A DNA stretch of 64,000 nucleotides, taken from assembly GCF_900142385.1 (NCBI RefSeq), contig NZ_FRAQ01000003.1, positions 124,001 through 188,000 on the forward strand, read 5' to 3'. Every line of letters begins with the position of its first letter. Position 1 is the stretch's first letter. The notes under the pieces are model-generated. The model was not told the DNA's origin. It saw only the letters and a program-made list of their open reading frames with translations, and made no database searches. Position numbers and translations under genes: made by a program. Positions 15,922 through 25,044 of the stretch are shown here, one piece after another. The stretch is from Marinobacter antarcticus (GTDB taxonomy: Bacteria > Pseudomonadota > Gammaproteobacteria > Pseudomonadales > Oleiphilaceae).

Positions 15922-16638
15922 TCAGTTGCCTGTCGGTTTTTGCACATCAACCAATCGACCGTCCTCGTTGTAGATCAGGTTGAAACCCTGGTAGCGCTCC
16001 AGGCCTGCTACCCGTTCCAGTTCTTCCATTGAACTTACCGGTATATCAACCAGCCAGCCGGGCAGGGCGCCGTTGGGATCTGTGTGTTGCAGTCATATCA
16101 TTCGGGTTTTACGGCCTTCGGGAATAAACCGGTACAAGGTATCGGAGCGATCAACCCTTATCCGGCTGCTACTCTCTGCCCGCTTACCCGGCGTGGCGCT
16201 CATTTCCATGAGGATTTCGCCTGAAATCTCGTTGCCCCGTGTGCGGATGTTCAGAACATAGTCGCGGTCGGTAACCGGCCAGGGCATGTCATTTACGGAG
16301 TAGGCGTAGCGGTCATAAAAGCTGCCTTTGCCGACACTGTAGGATTCAGTGCAGTTGAGCACCCACTTAACACAGGATGCCGGGTTTACCATGACTGCCT
16401 CAATAGGGGCATCAAGCAGTGTTTCGGCTTTGAACGCCTGAAAACTGGAGTCATTCTGGTTGGTGGTATAGATGCGAATATCGCCGGCTTCCTTGCGCAG
16501 GCTCCATGCTTCGCTGTTTTCGGCGGGCAATGCCGCGCGGGCGGTGGCGGCCGCCATGGCAGAAACCAGCAAGGCGCAAATGACACCGCTGATGACTGGG
16601 GCCCAGCCTTTAAAGCCATGGGCTCCGGTCTTTCTCAT
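15922..16638 (-). pseudogene. Secreted START-domain lipid-binding protein, broken by one in-frame stop
   Basis: The gene reads from ATG 16638 through a signal peptide (hydrophobic run ending ATARA) into a START-like domain (WSLRKEAGDIRIYT, WPVTDRDYVLN). It meets TGA at 16093-16095 after 181 codons. The same frame continues past the TGA without another stop for 56 codons, with residues LQHTDPNGALPGW and further coding-like sequence, to TGA at 15922-15924. In the family I expect Trp just before LQHTDPNG, so TGG to TGA is the simplest explanation. The full frame of 239 codons is the normal family length. As read, the product lacks its C-terminal helix and is probably non-functional. Confidence 0.8.
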
Positions 16639-16775
16639 AAGCTACACTTCCCTGATGATCGTGGGCCGAGTCTAACATGAGGTGTTGGGCGTGATGGCTC
16701 CCGAAGCAGGGGATTGTGAACCAGGTAACGGCCCGGTGAAGCAGTTCGTTAAATTGGCCCGATCTGACGACGACC

Positions 16776-17783
16776 ATGACCAAAATAAAACTTATTGATG
16801 CAAAGGGGCACATCTCGCCGGGTGTGCTTAACCAGCCGGTAGACGAAATAAACTACCTGGACTACGACTTGCGAACCGTGATGGATCGCCCGCGTTCAGG
16901 GCTGGCCCGGCGTTGGCGCTTTAACCAGTTCCAGTTCGTCAGCGCGACCGGCCCGGGGTGGGTATTTGGTCTGGCGCTTGTGGATCTGAAGCTGATAGGG
17001 AGTGGCTTTTTCTACCTCTACGATTTTGCATCCGGGCAAATGCTGGAGCGCAGCTTCATGCGCCCTCTGGCGCTAGGTACCCGGATTGAGCCCTATCCCG
17101 AACAGGGCTCGGCCTCTTTCATCAAAGGGGACGTTTCCATGCGCATTCTACCCTTTGTAGGGGGTAGGAGTGTCTCCGTATCCGCGCCCGGCGGAATTCG
17201 GGTGGAGCTTACGCTGAGAGAAGACAATGACCCTCTGCGGCTGGTGTGCCCGGCGGGCTACAATGGCTGGGTATTCACCCGGAAATCAGCGGGCCTGCCG
17301 GTGCAAGGTGAGATTCGCTGGGACGATCGCGTCTGGCGGTGTGATGAAGCCACCCGTGGTGCTATCGACTGGAGTTGCGGTTTTATGCGCCGCGAAACCG
17401 CCTGGAACTGGGCGAGCCTGGCCGGTCAACTGCCGGATGGCCGCTCTCTAGGGCTCAATCTGGCTGCTGGCGTTAATGAAACCGGCATGACAGAAAATGC
17501 GCTCTGGCTGGACGGGCAGTGCCAGAAACTCGGTGCTGCCCAGTTTCGCTTTGATCGTTATCATCCTGGAGGCGACTGGCACGTGACCACCGAAGACGGC
17601 CGGGTTGATCTGCACTTTGAGCCGGCGGCCGCACGTAAAGAAAAACTCAACGCAGTGATCCTGGCGTCCAATTTCCGGCAGTATGTGGGGACCTTTAACG
17701 GGACTCTTACTGATGAGAAAGGCGCAAAGGTTGCTGTACAGGATTTGCGGGGGTTGGTCGAAGACCATTTTGCCCGGTGGTAG
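16776..17783 (+). CDS. DUF2804 family protein
   Basis: A 335-residue protein without signal peptide or membrane helix, matching DUF2804 in length and in features such as RRWRFNQFQF, GSGFFYLYDF and, near the end, ASNFRQYVGTFNG and GLVEDHFARW. The family is uncharacterised; the fold looks beta-rich, and a link to lipid or lipid-like compounds is only a guess. It stands divergent from the START-domain pseudogene, 137 bases apart, which may mean a shared regulatory region. A strong terminator follows immediately. Confidence 0.85.
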   Translation: MTKIKLIDAKGHISPGVLNQPVDEINYLDYDLRTVMDRPRSGLARRWRFNQFQFVSATGPGWVFGLALVDLKLIGSGFFYLYDFASGQMLERSFMRPLALGTRIEPYPEQGSASFIKGDVSMRILPFVGGRSVSVSAPGGIRVELTLREDNDPLRLVCPAGYNGWVFTRKSAGLPVQGEIRWDDRVWRCDEATRGAIDWSCGFMRRETAWNWASLAGQLPDGRSLGLNLAAGVNETGMTENALWLDGQCQKLGAAQFRFDRYHPGGDWHVTTEDGRVDLHFEPAAARKEKLNAVILASNFRQYVGTFNGTLTDEKGAKVAVQDLRGLVEDHFARW

Positions 17784-17788
17784 TGATG

Positions 17789-17823
17789 AGTACCTGCCCA
17801 CAGAAAATGGGCAGGTACTTTTC
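17789..17823 (+). terminator. Intrinsic terminator after DUF2804
   Basis: AGTACCTGCCCA (17789-17800) and TGGGCAGGTACT (17808-17819) form a perfect 12-bp stem followed by TTTT. It also lies just beyond the end of minE on the opposite strand. Confidence 0.88.
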
Positions 17824-17853
17824 TGGCTCGTGCTGGTTTTGCCTTAGCGGGCT

Positions 17854-18105
17854 TCAGCGTTCCGGCAGGGTTACGTTCAACTCCAGAACAGAGCAACTGC
17901 CGTTGCGGTCTACTTCGACCTGAACCATGTCATCACTGATCTGGACATATTTTCGAATCACCGCCAGCAATTCCTGCTGCAATTGCGGCAGATAGTCTGG
18001 CTGATCGCGCTGGCCGCGCTCGTGGGCCACAATAATCTGCAGTCGCTCTTTCGCAACATTGGCAGTGCCGGTTTTTTTGCTTCTGAAATAATTGAGGAAA
18101 CTCAT
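17854..18105 (-). CDS. minE: Cell division topological specificity factor MinE
   Basis: An 83-residue protein, normal for MinE. The N-terminal amphipathic segment MSFLNYFRS binds membrane, the anti-MinCD helix region contains [13 protein letters not shown], and the C-terminal topological domain follows. MinE stimulates MinD ATPase and drives the pole-to-pole oscillation that keeps the MinC inhibitor away from mid-cell. It is the last gene of minC-minD-minE, 3 bases after minD, with AAGGGGG upstream of ATG 18105. Confidence 0.96.
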   Translation of the reverse strand: MSFLNYFRSKKTGTANVAKERLQIIVAHERGQRDQPDYLPQLQQELLAVIRKYVQISDDMVQVEVDRNGSCSVLELNVTLPER

Positions 18106-18108
18106 CCG

Positions 18109-18921
18109 TCAGCCCCCTTTGAACATCCGTGAGAAGAAGCCCTTTTTCTGGGTAGTCATGAAGCGCTGTTCCCGCTCCTCACCCAGAAGGCGTGCAACTG
18201 CGTCATCGTACGCCTGGCCGGCGTCGCTCTCTTCTTCGAGAATAACCGGCAGGCCCTGGTTCGACGCGTTGAGGACAACCTGGCTTTCGGGGATAACGCC
18301 CAATAGCGGAATGGCAAGAATCTCTTCCACATCGGCTACCGAGAGCATTTCGCCTCGTTCAACCCGGCCTGGGTTGTAGCGGGTCAGCAGCAGATGCTCC
18401 TTAACCGGATCCTGGCCCATTTCGGCGCGCCGGGATTTGCTTTGCAGGATGCCTAGAATCCGGTCTGAGTCCCGCACTGAGGAAACTTCCGGATTGGTCA
18501 CTACAATGGCCTCATCGGCATAATACAGCGCCATCATCGCTCCGTGCTCAATACCAGCGGGCGAGTCGCAGATGATGTAGTCGAACGTTTCAGAAAGTTC
18601 GTTGATGATTTTTTCAACGCCTTCTTTGGTGAGTGCTTCTTTTTCCCGGGTCTGAGACGCCGGGAGGATGTAGAGGGTATTAACCCGCTTGTCGCGGATC
18701 AGGGCCTGATTCAACGATGCCTCGCCCTGTATGACATTTACAAAGTCATACACTACACGGCGCTCGCAGTTCATGATCAGGTCCAGGTTGCGCAGGCCCA
18801 CGTCGAAGTCAATCACGACGGTCTTGTGGCCGCGTTTGGCAATGCCGGTGCTGATAGAGGCGCTGGTGGTGGTTTTGCCAACGCCGCCCTTTCCTGAGGT
18901 AACGACAATGATTCTAGCCAA
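18109..18921 (-). CDS. minD: Septum site-determining ATPase MinD
   Basis: A 270-residue ParA/MinD ATPase with deviant Walker A KGGVGKTT (residues 11-18), a Walker B-like VVIDFDVGLRNLD and the switch region ICDSPAGIEHGA. The C-terminal amphipathic membrane-targeting helix is visible as KKGFFSRMFKGG. MinD-ATP binds the membrane and recruits MinC, then MinE. The start is TTG at 18921 with AGGAAA at good spacing; no ATG lies nearby in frame. It sits 77 bases after minC and 3 before minE. Confidence 0.97.
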   Translation of the reverse strand: MARIIVVTSGKGGVGKTTTSASISTGIAKRGHKTVVIDFDVGLRNLDLIMNCERRVVYDFVNVIQGEASLNQALIRDKRVNTLYILPASQTREKEALTKEGVEKIINELSETFDYIICDSPAGIEHGAMMALYYADEAIVVTNPEVSSVRDSDRILGILQSKSRRAEMGQDPVKEHLLLTRYNPGRVERGEMLSVADVEEILAIPLLGVIPESQVVLNASNQGLPVILEEESDAGQAYDDAVARLLGEEREQRFMTTQKKGFFSRMFKGG

Positions 18922-18998
18922 GGTTAATTTCCTGTGTCTCGGTGGATTCGTCGTGTCTGCCGGATAAACCGGTCACATTATTCTGCTCGATTCCAGTA

Positions 18999-19748
18999 TC
19001 AGGCCTTGTCCAGTGGTGTCACCACCAGCAGGTCATCCCTGAGCTGGATTTGCACAGCGCTTTTCCAGCTATTGTCCTGAAGATCTTCGGAGATTTTATA
19101 GTGTCCGGCGATGGACACAAGCTCTGCCTCAAGTGATTGACAGAAGACTCTCGCGGACTCAGCGCCATGGATGCCGGCCAGAGCCCGGCCTCGCAGTGGT
19201 CCGTATATGTGAATGTTGCCTGCCGCCAGTACTTCTGCCCCCGCCTGAACCGGCGCCAGAATAACCAGGTCGCCTTCTGGTGCATGGACTTGCTGGCCCG
19301 AGCGAACCGGTTGGCTGATGATTTTGGTCGGCCGCACTTCCGAAGCAGTCTGGGCTGCTGGTGCTTCCGCTGCTTTTTCAGGCACCGCGTCGGTTTCATG
19401 GGCCCGGTCTCTCTGGCCGTTTCCCGGCATAAGGGCTAGAGAGGCTCCCCGGGCCAGTCGGCGCTGGTCATCATTGCCACCGCGAACGCCAATGACATGA
19501 ATGTTGTTGCGCCGGCAAGTGCCGATGATGTTGAAGAAATCGAGCTCGCTGTCGAGGCCTTCGTACTTTTCCAGGCTGATGATGAGGGGCGTATCCCGGA
19601 AGAAGCCGGGAGCCTGGCTGATCTTGTCTTTCAGTGTTTCTTCGAATTCGTCGTTATCGAAATAGTAGAGCTCCAGCGCTGTCATGGAAACGCTGGTGCT
19701 TTTCAGCTGGAATCCGTGCTTTACCCCGGAGGTGGCGGTGTCGCTCAT
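18999..19748 (-). CDS. minC: Septum formation inhibitor MinC
   Basis: A 249-residue MinC. The N-terminal FtsZ-antagonising domain covers roughly residues 10-110. A variable linker rich in Ala, Glu and Pro follows (about 110-150). The C-terminal beta-helix domain binds MinD and contains GSxVHAPEGDLVILAPVQAG-like and GNIHIYGPLRGRALAG motifs. Its ATG overlaps the stop of the hopJ-like gene by 4 bases, so minC appears to be translated as part of a five-gene string starting with DUF1244. Confidence 0.95.
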   Translation of the reverse strand: MSDTATSGVKHGFQLKSTSVSMTALELYYFDNDEFEETLKDKISQAPGFFRDTPLIISLEKYEGLDSELDFFNIIGTCRRNNIHVIGVRGGNDDQRRLARGASLALMPGNGQRDRAHETDAVPEKAAEAPAAQTASEVRPTKIISQPVRSGQQVHAPEGDLVILAPVQAGAEVLAAGNIHIYGPLRGRALAGIHGAESARVFCQSLEAELVSIAGHYKISEDLQDNSWKSAVQIQLRDDLLVVTPLDKA

Positions 19749-20134
19749 GAATGGGTCTCTTCCTTGGTGTCTGGCTCGGGTGGAGTTTCGCGCAGGCGCA
19801 GTGGTGCGTTTTCAAAACAGATGCCGGACCAGCCTGTGCTGATGAACTGGCGGATATTGCCGTGGCTTTCTTCGGTGGGGCTGTTCAGAACCTGCTCATA
19901 ATGCTGCGCAAATAGCTTCAGCGTGTCTGCTTCGTTCAGGCTGCAATACTGAGCAATACCAAATACCTGGCAGGCCCCCGTGTTTTCACCGGCGGCATTG
20001 AATACCGGGCCGTTGCGGAAACCTGTGGGCTGGTAGTTAAAGTACTGTTCGATCAGCGCCAGGGTGTCATCAAAATCCGCATGGCCACCATCCAGGGATG
20101 CCAAGTGGATACGTAGTGCATTGTTTACGTTCAT
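19745..20134 (-). CDS. HopJ-family protein (type III effector HopJ homologue)
   Basis: A 129-residue small acidic protein. I take ATG 20134, whose A overlaps the stop of the preceding gene (TAATG), over an Arg/Pro-rich upstream extension that does not look like protein. Family marks are FNYQPTGFRNG, NAAGENTGACQVF and NIRQFISTGWSGICFE. The family is named after a plant-pathogen effector, but homologues are widespread in free-living marine bacteria with no type III secretion, so a housekeeping role is likely and unknown. It overlaps minC by 4 bases, tying its expression to the Min system. Confidence 0.85.
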   Translation of the reverse strand: MNVNNALRIHLASLDGGHADFDDTLALIEQYFNYQPTGFRNGPVFNAAGENTGACQVFGIAQYCSLNEADTLKLFAQHYEQVLNSPTEESHGNIRQFISTGWSGICFENAPLRLRETPPEPDTKEETHS

Positions 20135-20412
20135 TACTTGTGATCCTGCCTGGGGCCGGCCTGGTGGAGAGCTTTCCACTCTTCGTAAGGCATTCCGTAG
20201 ATCTCTTCCCTGGCGGCGGGATCGGAAATGTCCAGGCCTCGCTCGCCGGCTTCTGCCCGGTACCATTTGGAAAGGCAGTTGCGGCAGAATCCGGCCAGAT
20301 TCATCAGATCGATGTTCTGAACGTCTGGGCTGTCCCGCAAATGTTTAACCAAGCGACGAAATGCCGCTGCTTCTATTTCGGTGCGCTCAGAGTCTGGAAT
20401 GGGGTTTGTCAT
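20134..20412 (-). CDS. DUF1244 family protein
   Basis: A 92-residue protein matching DUF1244 across its length: [13 protein letters not shown], the highly conserved [17 protein letters not shown] and [12 protein letters not shown] near the C-terminus. The paired cysteines in FCRNCLSKW could bind metal. Function is unknown. It is the first gene of the hopJ-min string and overlaps the next gene by one base. Its start lies only about 75 bases from the LexA box of the divergent dinB. Confidence 0.9.
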   Translation of the reverse strand: MTNPIPDSERTEIEAAAFRRLVKHLRDSPDVQNIDLMNLAGFCRNCLSKWYRAEAGERGLDISDPAAREEIYGMPYEEWKALHQAGPRQDHK

Positions 20413-20487
20413 GGGGCCTCGTGATGGTATCCGGTTCTTAGCATGGGGGTTCCTGACATTCTCAGCATCTTACTTTAAGATACAAGG

Positions 20488-20503
20488 CTGTATAAATGTA
20501 CAG
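20488..20503 (+). promoter_or_regulatory. LexA (SOS) box upstream of dinB
   Basis: CTGTATAAATGTACAG matches the CTGT-N8-ACAG SOS operator exactly at its invariant ends and ends 24 bases before the dinB start. It indicates repression by LexA and induction by DNA damage. DUF1244 is divergent and could also be affected. Confidence 0.9.
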
Positions 20504-20527
20504 AAACCCGACGCGAGCGCAGTGATT

Positions 20528-21592
20528 ATGCCTCAACGCAAGATCATCCACGTGGATTGTGACTGTTTTTATGCGGCGGTCGAGATGCGTGATGACCCGA
20601 CACTGCGAAATGTTCCGCTGGCAGTAGGCGGTGCCGGTGGCCGAGGTGTTGTCACTACTTGTAACTACAAAGCCCGGGCTTTCGGTGTGCGTTCCGCCAT
20701 GCCCGGCGGTGAAGCCCGGCGGCTGTGCCCCGATCTGGTTACCGTGCCAACGGATATGGCCCGTTATCGGGCGGCGTCGCAACAGGTGATGAGCATTCTC
20801 CGCGAACTGACCGATCTGGTTGAGCCCCTGTCCCTCGACGAGGCTTTTCTGGACGTATCCGATATTACCGATCACCGGGGCAGCGCCACGCTGATGGCCC
20901 GCTACCTGCGGGAGCGGGTAAAAAAGGAAGTGGGTATCACCATTTCTGCCGGCGTGGCCCCCAATAAATTTCTGGCCAAAATTGCCAGTGACTGGCAAAA
21001 GCCCGACGGGCTGTTCGTGGTAAAGCCTGAAGATATCGACGGCTTTGTCCGGGAGTTAAAAGTCGAGAAGCTGTTCGGAGTAGGACAGGTGACAGCGGCC
21101 AAGCTGCACGCGCTTGGAGTGCAGACCTGTGGCGACTTGCAGGCGTTGGGCGCCGATGTGCTGATCGAGCGTTTTGGTAAGCAGGGGTACCGGCTGTACG
21201 AAATGGCCCATGGCCGGGATGAGCGGCCTGTAGTGGTTTCTCGGATTGCGAAATCCGTGAGTGTAGAGCGTACCTTCTCCAAGGATCTACCGGATATGGC
21301 GGCCTGTGAAACCGTGCTTGCATCGCTGGTTGCCGATCTTAACCTTCGGCTTTCCCGCAAAGGGCGGGAGAAACCCATTCACAAGTTGTTCATCAAAATA
21401 CGGTACAGCGATTTTTCCACCCACACGCTGGAGCGCGTGCGGGGAAATATAAGGGAACCGGCTTTTGAGGATTATCTGCCACTTCTGACTGAGCTGGTAA
21501 CCAATCGCGAGCGCCCCGTTCGCCTGTTGGGTCTTGGAGTGCGTTTTCGCAATGATGATGCGCCTGTTACGCAGCTGCGGTTATTTGATTGA
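20528..21592 (+). CDS. dinB: DNA polymerase IV
   Basis: A 354-residue Y-family translesion polymerase. ATG 20528 is chosen since it lies just behind the LexA box and gives the normal N-terminus [20 protein letters not shown] with the first catalytic Asp. The second acidic pair is in [11 protein letters not shown]. The HhH thumb region ([15 protein letters not shown]) and little-finger domain follow, and the C-terminus QLRLFD is the beta-clamp binding motif. Synthesises short patches across damaged bases with low fidelity. The 3' end is 2 bases from the convergent PAP2 gene. Confidence 0.97.
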   Translation: MPQRKIIHVDCDCFYAAVEMRDDPTLRNVPLAVGGAGGRGVVTTCNYKARAFGVRSAMPGGEARRLCPDLVTVPTDMARYRAASQQVMSILRELTDLVEPLSLDEAFLDVSDITDHRGSATLMARYLRERVKKEVGITISAGVAPNKFLAKIASDWQKPDGLFVVKPEDIDGFVRELKVEKLFGVGQVTAAKLHALGVQTCGDLQALGADVLIERFGKQGYRLYEMAHGRDERPVVVSRIAKSVSVERTFSKDLPDMAACETVLASLVADLNLRLSRKGREKPIHKLFIKIRYSDFSTHTLERVRGNIREPAFEDYLPLLTELVTNRERPVRLLGLGVRFRNDDAPVTQLRLFD

Positions 21593-21594
21593 GG

Positions 21595-22167
21595 TCAGCC
21601 GGGAAACAGGGCGAGGAAATCACTGAGAAAGTACAAAGTTGACAGGTATCCCATCAACCCTCCTATTAATGCCCCCGCTAAAACATCGGTGGGATAGTGC
21701 AAGCCCAACACAACCCGGGAGGCTGCCACACTCAGGGTAAATGGAAGGGTGGCCAGCGCCAATTCAGGTGTTGTCATGAATAGCATGGCCTGGAAGCAGG
21801 CAGCATGAAGCGTGTGTCCGGATGGGAAGCTGTAACGATCTAAGGGAGGCGTACAGCAGTTAATGGAGGGAAAGGATATAAACGGCCGCTCGCGAATCAG
21901 CCAGCGCTTAAGGAGTTTGTAGGTCAGGGTGCAGGTCAGCCCCGTCAAAGCCATTAGCAGTGCCAGGCCAGCGCCAGCCTCGGGCTCGATGAAGGGGGCG
22001 GACAATATGAGAACGTACCAGAACCATCCGTCACCCAGTCGGCTTACCAGCTGGAAGTAGCGGAGTACTGGCCGGAACCTGACTATTCGATTTATGCACT
22101 GACAGAAGGCGTACTCACGCTGATCTGCCGATTCAAAGAAGCGAGATGCTTTGCTTATTATTGGCAT
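21595..22167 (-). CDS. PAP2-superfamily membrane phosphatase
   Basis: A 190-residue membrane protein with the three PAP2 motifs in order: KRWLIRERP, PSGHT and SRVVLGLHYPTDV, carrying the catalytic histidines. Hydrophobic helices flank each motif. Such enzymes dephosphorylate lipid phosphates such as phosphatidic acid or undecaprenyl pyrophosphate. The front of the gene overlaps the end of the upstream glycosyltransferase by 35 bases, so the pair is co-transcribed and may act in one glycolipid pathway. Confidence 0.9.
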   Translation of the reverse strand: MPIISKASRFFESADQREYAFCQCINRIVRFRPVLRYFQLVSRLGDGWFWYVLILSAPFIEPEAGAGLALLMALTGLTCTLTYKLLKRWLIRERPFISFPSINCCTPPLDRYSFPSGHTLHAACFQAMLFMTTPELALATLPFTLSVAASRVVLGLHYPTDVLAGALIGGLMGYLSTLYFLSDFLALFPG

Positions 22168-23353
22168 AGTATCGGGCCTTTGGGCTCTGGTTTAGCACGA
22201 GTTGCTCGAATTGTTCGATCTGCGAATTCCAGCTCAGTTTGAGAGCGTCCAGCCGGGCCTGGGCGCGAATACGATTGAGCAGAGTTGGCTGGTTAGCCAA
22301 TCGGAGTGCCCCGCTAGTAAATTTCTCATCCATGGTCAACGGAGCCTTTAAGCCATTTTCCTCGTGGCGGATGTGTTCGCTGGCGGCGGCGTCGTCGTAG
22401 GCAACCACGGCGAGGCCGCTAGCCATTGCTTCAAGCACGACGTTTCCAAATGTGTCGGTTTTGCTGGGGAACAGGAACAGATCACCGGATGCATAGTGAC
22501 GGGCGAGATCACTGCCACGTTGGATGCCGCAAAAAATATAGTCTGGGTGTTTTTCGGCTAACTGTTTGCGCATAGGGCCATCACCCACCAGCACAAATTT
22601 GGCTCGGGGATGTAATTTACGTATGCGCTCGTAGCACGCTACCGCCATCCTGAGATTTTTTTCTGCGGCTAGCCGTCCCACATAGAGCACCGCGAGGCTC
22701 TTGCCTTCGAGGCCCCAGCGCGAGCGCAGCGATTCATCCCGCTTGTGTGGTGTAAATCGGCTGCAATCCACCCCGCGACTCCAAAGGCCGGTCGGAGTGA
22801 TGCCCATTTTTGCTGTGACCTGCTGCATTTTTTTTGTGGGAACCAGAGTTATTGATGTGCGGTTGTGGAACCAGCGCCCATAGGCGCAAAGCAACTTTTC
22901 GAGAGCTCCAACGCCGTAGTATCGACTGTACTGGTGAAAGTTGGTGTGAACGCCGGAGCTGACAGGTAGTTCCATCTTTTTTGCTGCAGAAACTGCAGCT
23001 ATCCCCAAAGGCCCCTGAGTAGCTACATAGATTGCATCTGGCCGGTTCGCTTGCCAGAGCCGCCGGAGTTCGCTGCTGTGGGCTATACCGAAACGCAGAT
23101 CGGTATAGCCGGGCAGGGGCACACCGGTCACAACGTATTCCCGGGAGAACAATTCATTGCCTGCGCTCGGCATCAGGCCTTTGCTCTCATGACGTTGCCG
23201 TGGGCGTATAACAGTGACTTGGTGCCCGTGTTGCATTAGTCCCTGGCACAGGTGCTTTAGTGTATTGGCAACCCCGTTGATTTCCGGCGGAAACGTTTCG
23301 GAAACGATGGTAATGTGTTGTTTTCGCGGGCTGGCCTGCTTGGTTTTGATCAC
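22133..23353 (-). CDS. GT4-family glycosyltransferase
   Basis: A 406-residue GT-B fold transferase. The N-terminal domain begins ITIVSETFPPEINGVANTL, the acceptor-side start typical of MgtA/SqdX-like mannosyl or sulfoquinovosyl transferases. The C-terminal nucleotide-sugar domain has LYVGRLAAEKNL, FVLVGDGPMRKQL and the E-x7-E segment in FGNVVLEAMASGLAVVAYD. The start is GTG 23353. Product likely a glycolipid, given the overlapping PAP2 phosphatase, but donor and acceptor are not known. Confidence 0.9.
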   Translation of the reverse strand: MIKTKQASPRKQHITIVSETFPPEINGVANTLKHLCQGLMQHGHQVTVIRPRQRHESKGLMPSAGNELFSREYVVTGVPLPGYTDLRFGIAHSSELRRLWQANRPDAIYVATQGPLGIAAVSAAKKMELPVSSGVHTNFHQYSRYYGVGALEKLLCAYGRWFHNRTSITLVPTKKMQQVTAKMGITPTGLWSRGVDCSRFTPHKRDESLRSRWGLEGKSLAVLYVGRLAAEKNLRMAVACYERIRKLHPRAKFVLVGDGPMRKQLAEKHPDYIFCGIQRGSDLARHYASGDLFLFPSKTDTFGNVVLEAMASGLAVVAYDDAAASEHIRHEENGLKAPLTMDEKFTSGALRLANQPTLLNRIRAQARLDALKLSWNSQIEQFEQLVLNQSPKARYYANNKQSISLL

Positions 23354-23467
23354 GACGTTTCCCGAGGTTGCTTTGACATGCTTTCACTATGGGAGTTACG
23401 AGTGACAGTTATGCGACGCTCCTGTGACATTCTCTTTACTTATTTATCAATCTGAACCGGAGATTCT

Positions 23468-24505
23468 ATGCAAACCCGAAAGCTCGGCAGTACGGACATT
23501 GACGTCAGCCTGATATGCCTTGGCACCATGACTTGGGGGGAGCAGAACAGCGAGCAGGAAGCCTTTGAGCAGCTCGATTACGCCACCTCTGAGGATGTGA
23601 ATTTTATTGATGCTGCAGAAATGTACCCGGTACCGCCGCGGGCAGAAACCCAGGGGCTGACCGAAACTTATCTGGGCAACTGGCTGGCGAAGCGCGGGCG
23701 CCGTGATGATCTGGTGATTGCCTCGAAAGTCGCTGGGCCAGGCAATGGGTTGAGCTACCTGCGGAATGGACCGCGTCTGACCCGCGATCACATTATTGAA
23801 GCCTGTGAGGCCAGCCTGAAGCGTCTGAAGACCGACTACATTGATCTGTATCAGGTGCATTGGCCGGATCGCAACACCAACTTTTTCGGTAAGCTCGGTT
23901 ATGAGCATGACCCGAAAGAGAAATTTACGCCGATAGAGGAAACGCTGTCTGCACTCGGTGAGCTGGTTGATGCGGGGAAAGTCCGGCATATCGGGATCTC
24001 CAACGAGACGCCCTGGGGGGCCATGGAGTATCTGCGCCTGGCAGGCGAAAAAGGCTTGCCGCGGATTGCCAGTATTCAGAACCCTTATAATTTGCTGAAC
24101 CGGACTTTTGAAGTTGGTACCGCGGAAATAGCCCACCGGGAGCAGACGGGCTTGCTGGCCTATTCACCTTTGGCCTTCGGTATGCTGTCTGGCAAATACA
24201 TGGGTGGTAAATGGCCTGAAAAGGCTCGCCTGACTCTCTATGAAAGGTTCAGCCGCTACACAAGCGGGGGCGGTGCGGATGCGACTCGCGCTTATGTAGA
24301 GCTTGCCCGGCATAGTGGTCTGTCTCCGGTTCAGATGGCCTTGGCCTTTGTAAACAGCCGGAGCTTTGTAACCAGTAATATCATTGGCGCAACCAGCATG
24401 GAGCAGCTTCGGGAAAACCTCGGCTCGCTGAACGTGAATCTCAGCCCGGAGACACTGGAAGCGATCGAGACGATTCACCAGGAGTTTACCTATCCCTGTC
24501 CTTGA
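23468..24505 (+). CDS. tas: Tas-like NADP(H)-dependent aldo/keto reductase
   Basis: A 345-residue aldo/keto reductase, the same length as E. coli Tas (346). Seen are FIDAAEMYPVPP with the catalytic Asp and Tyr of the family tetrad, Lys in VIASKVAGPG and His in YQVHWPDR. A cofactor-binding C-terminal part follows (NIIGATSMEQLRENL). It reduces carbonyl compounds; the natural substrate is unclear. GGAG lies 8 bases before ATG 23468. Divergent from the glycosyltransferase gene over a 114-base gap. Confidence 0.92.
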   Translation: MQTRKLGSTDIDVSLICLGTMTWGEQNSEQEAFEQLDYATSEDVNFIDAAEMYPVPPRAETQGLTETYLGNWLAKRGRRDDLVIASKVAGPGNGLSYLRNGPRLTRDHIIEACEASLKRLKTDYIDLYQVHWPDRNTNFFGKLGYEHDPKEKFTPIEETLSALGELVDAGKVRHIGISNETPWGAMEYLRLAGEKGLPRIASIQNPYNLLNRTFEVGTAEIAHREQTGLLAYSPLAFGMLSGKYMGGKWPEKARLTLYERFSRYTSGGGADATRAYVELARHSGLSPVQMALAFVNSRSFVTSNIIGATSMEQLRENLGSLNVNLSPETLEAIETIHQEFTYPCP

Positions 24506-24723
24506 TAGCCGGTACAGTTGAAAAATGACCCAAGGTATAGAGCCAGAAGGAATTGGCCTTGCCTGACGAAATATTTGTTACATTCTGCAATATTGAGGAT
24601 CATTTTTTGACAAAAAAGCGGGGCAATTGTGTGCGATTTCACATCTTTTCACCGCTCAGTGGTTAGACTTTAGCCTAGGGTATAAGTAAACTTCTGATCC
24701 GGTTAAAGGTCATCGTAAGTCTC

Positions 24724-25044
24724 ATGATTATTCGCATATTTGTCGCATTGCTTGTTCTGAACGTCGCCGCGTTTGTGGTTCGCGCTGAGGCGGCTGAACG
24801 CGGGTTTAACGAACTGAGCGAGATAATGACCACCGAAGATGTTTATGAGCTGCAGCAGCGGATGTCCGGTGATTTTGACGACGACGCTGATGCCTTTGCC
24901 GAAATCGGGTCTCGTTTGCTGAGCTTGTCGCTGGTGCGCACTGTTAACACGGGCAAGCAATACGCTTCCCAGCCTGCCCAGGCCGATCATGGCATTGCGC
25001 TTCTGAATGATGGTGCTTGCCTGAATCTGAAGTGGAACTTCTGA
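24724..25044 (+). CDS. Small secreted hypothetical protein
   Basis: A 106-residue predicted protein with a convincing signal peptide (MIIRIFVALLVLNVAAFVV then RAEAAE) and an acidic middle (DFDDDADAF). The mature part is about 80 residues, with one cysteine near the end. No family is recognised. The ribosome site is weak (AAGG about 14 bases ahead of ATG). A longer antisense frame covers the same bases, but lacks any protein-like features. The flanking gaps 24506-24723 and 25045-25257 are A+T-rich; I see no gene in them. Confidence 0.55.
   Translation: MIIRIFVALLVLNVAAFVVRAEAAERGFNELSEIMTTEDVYELQQRMSGDFDDDADAFAEIGSRLLSLSLVRTVNTGKQYASQPAQADHGIALLNDGACLNLKWNF

Noticed and set aside
16093..16095. 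TGA in the START gene as selenocysteine or programmed read-through
   Set aside because: No selenocysteine insertion element or read-through context is seen, and Trp, not Cys, is expected there.
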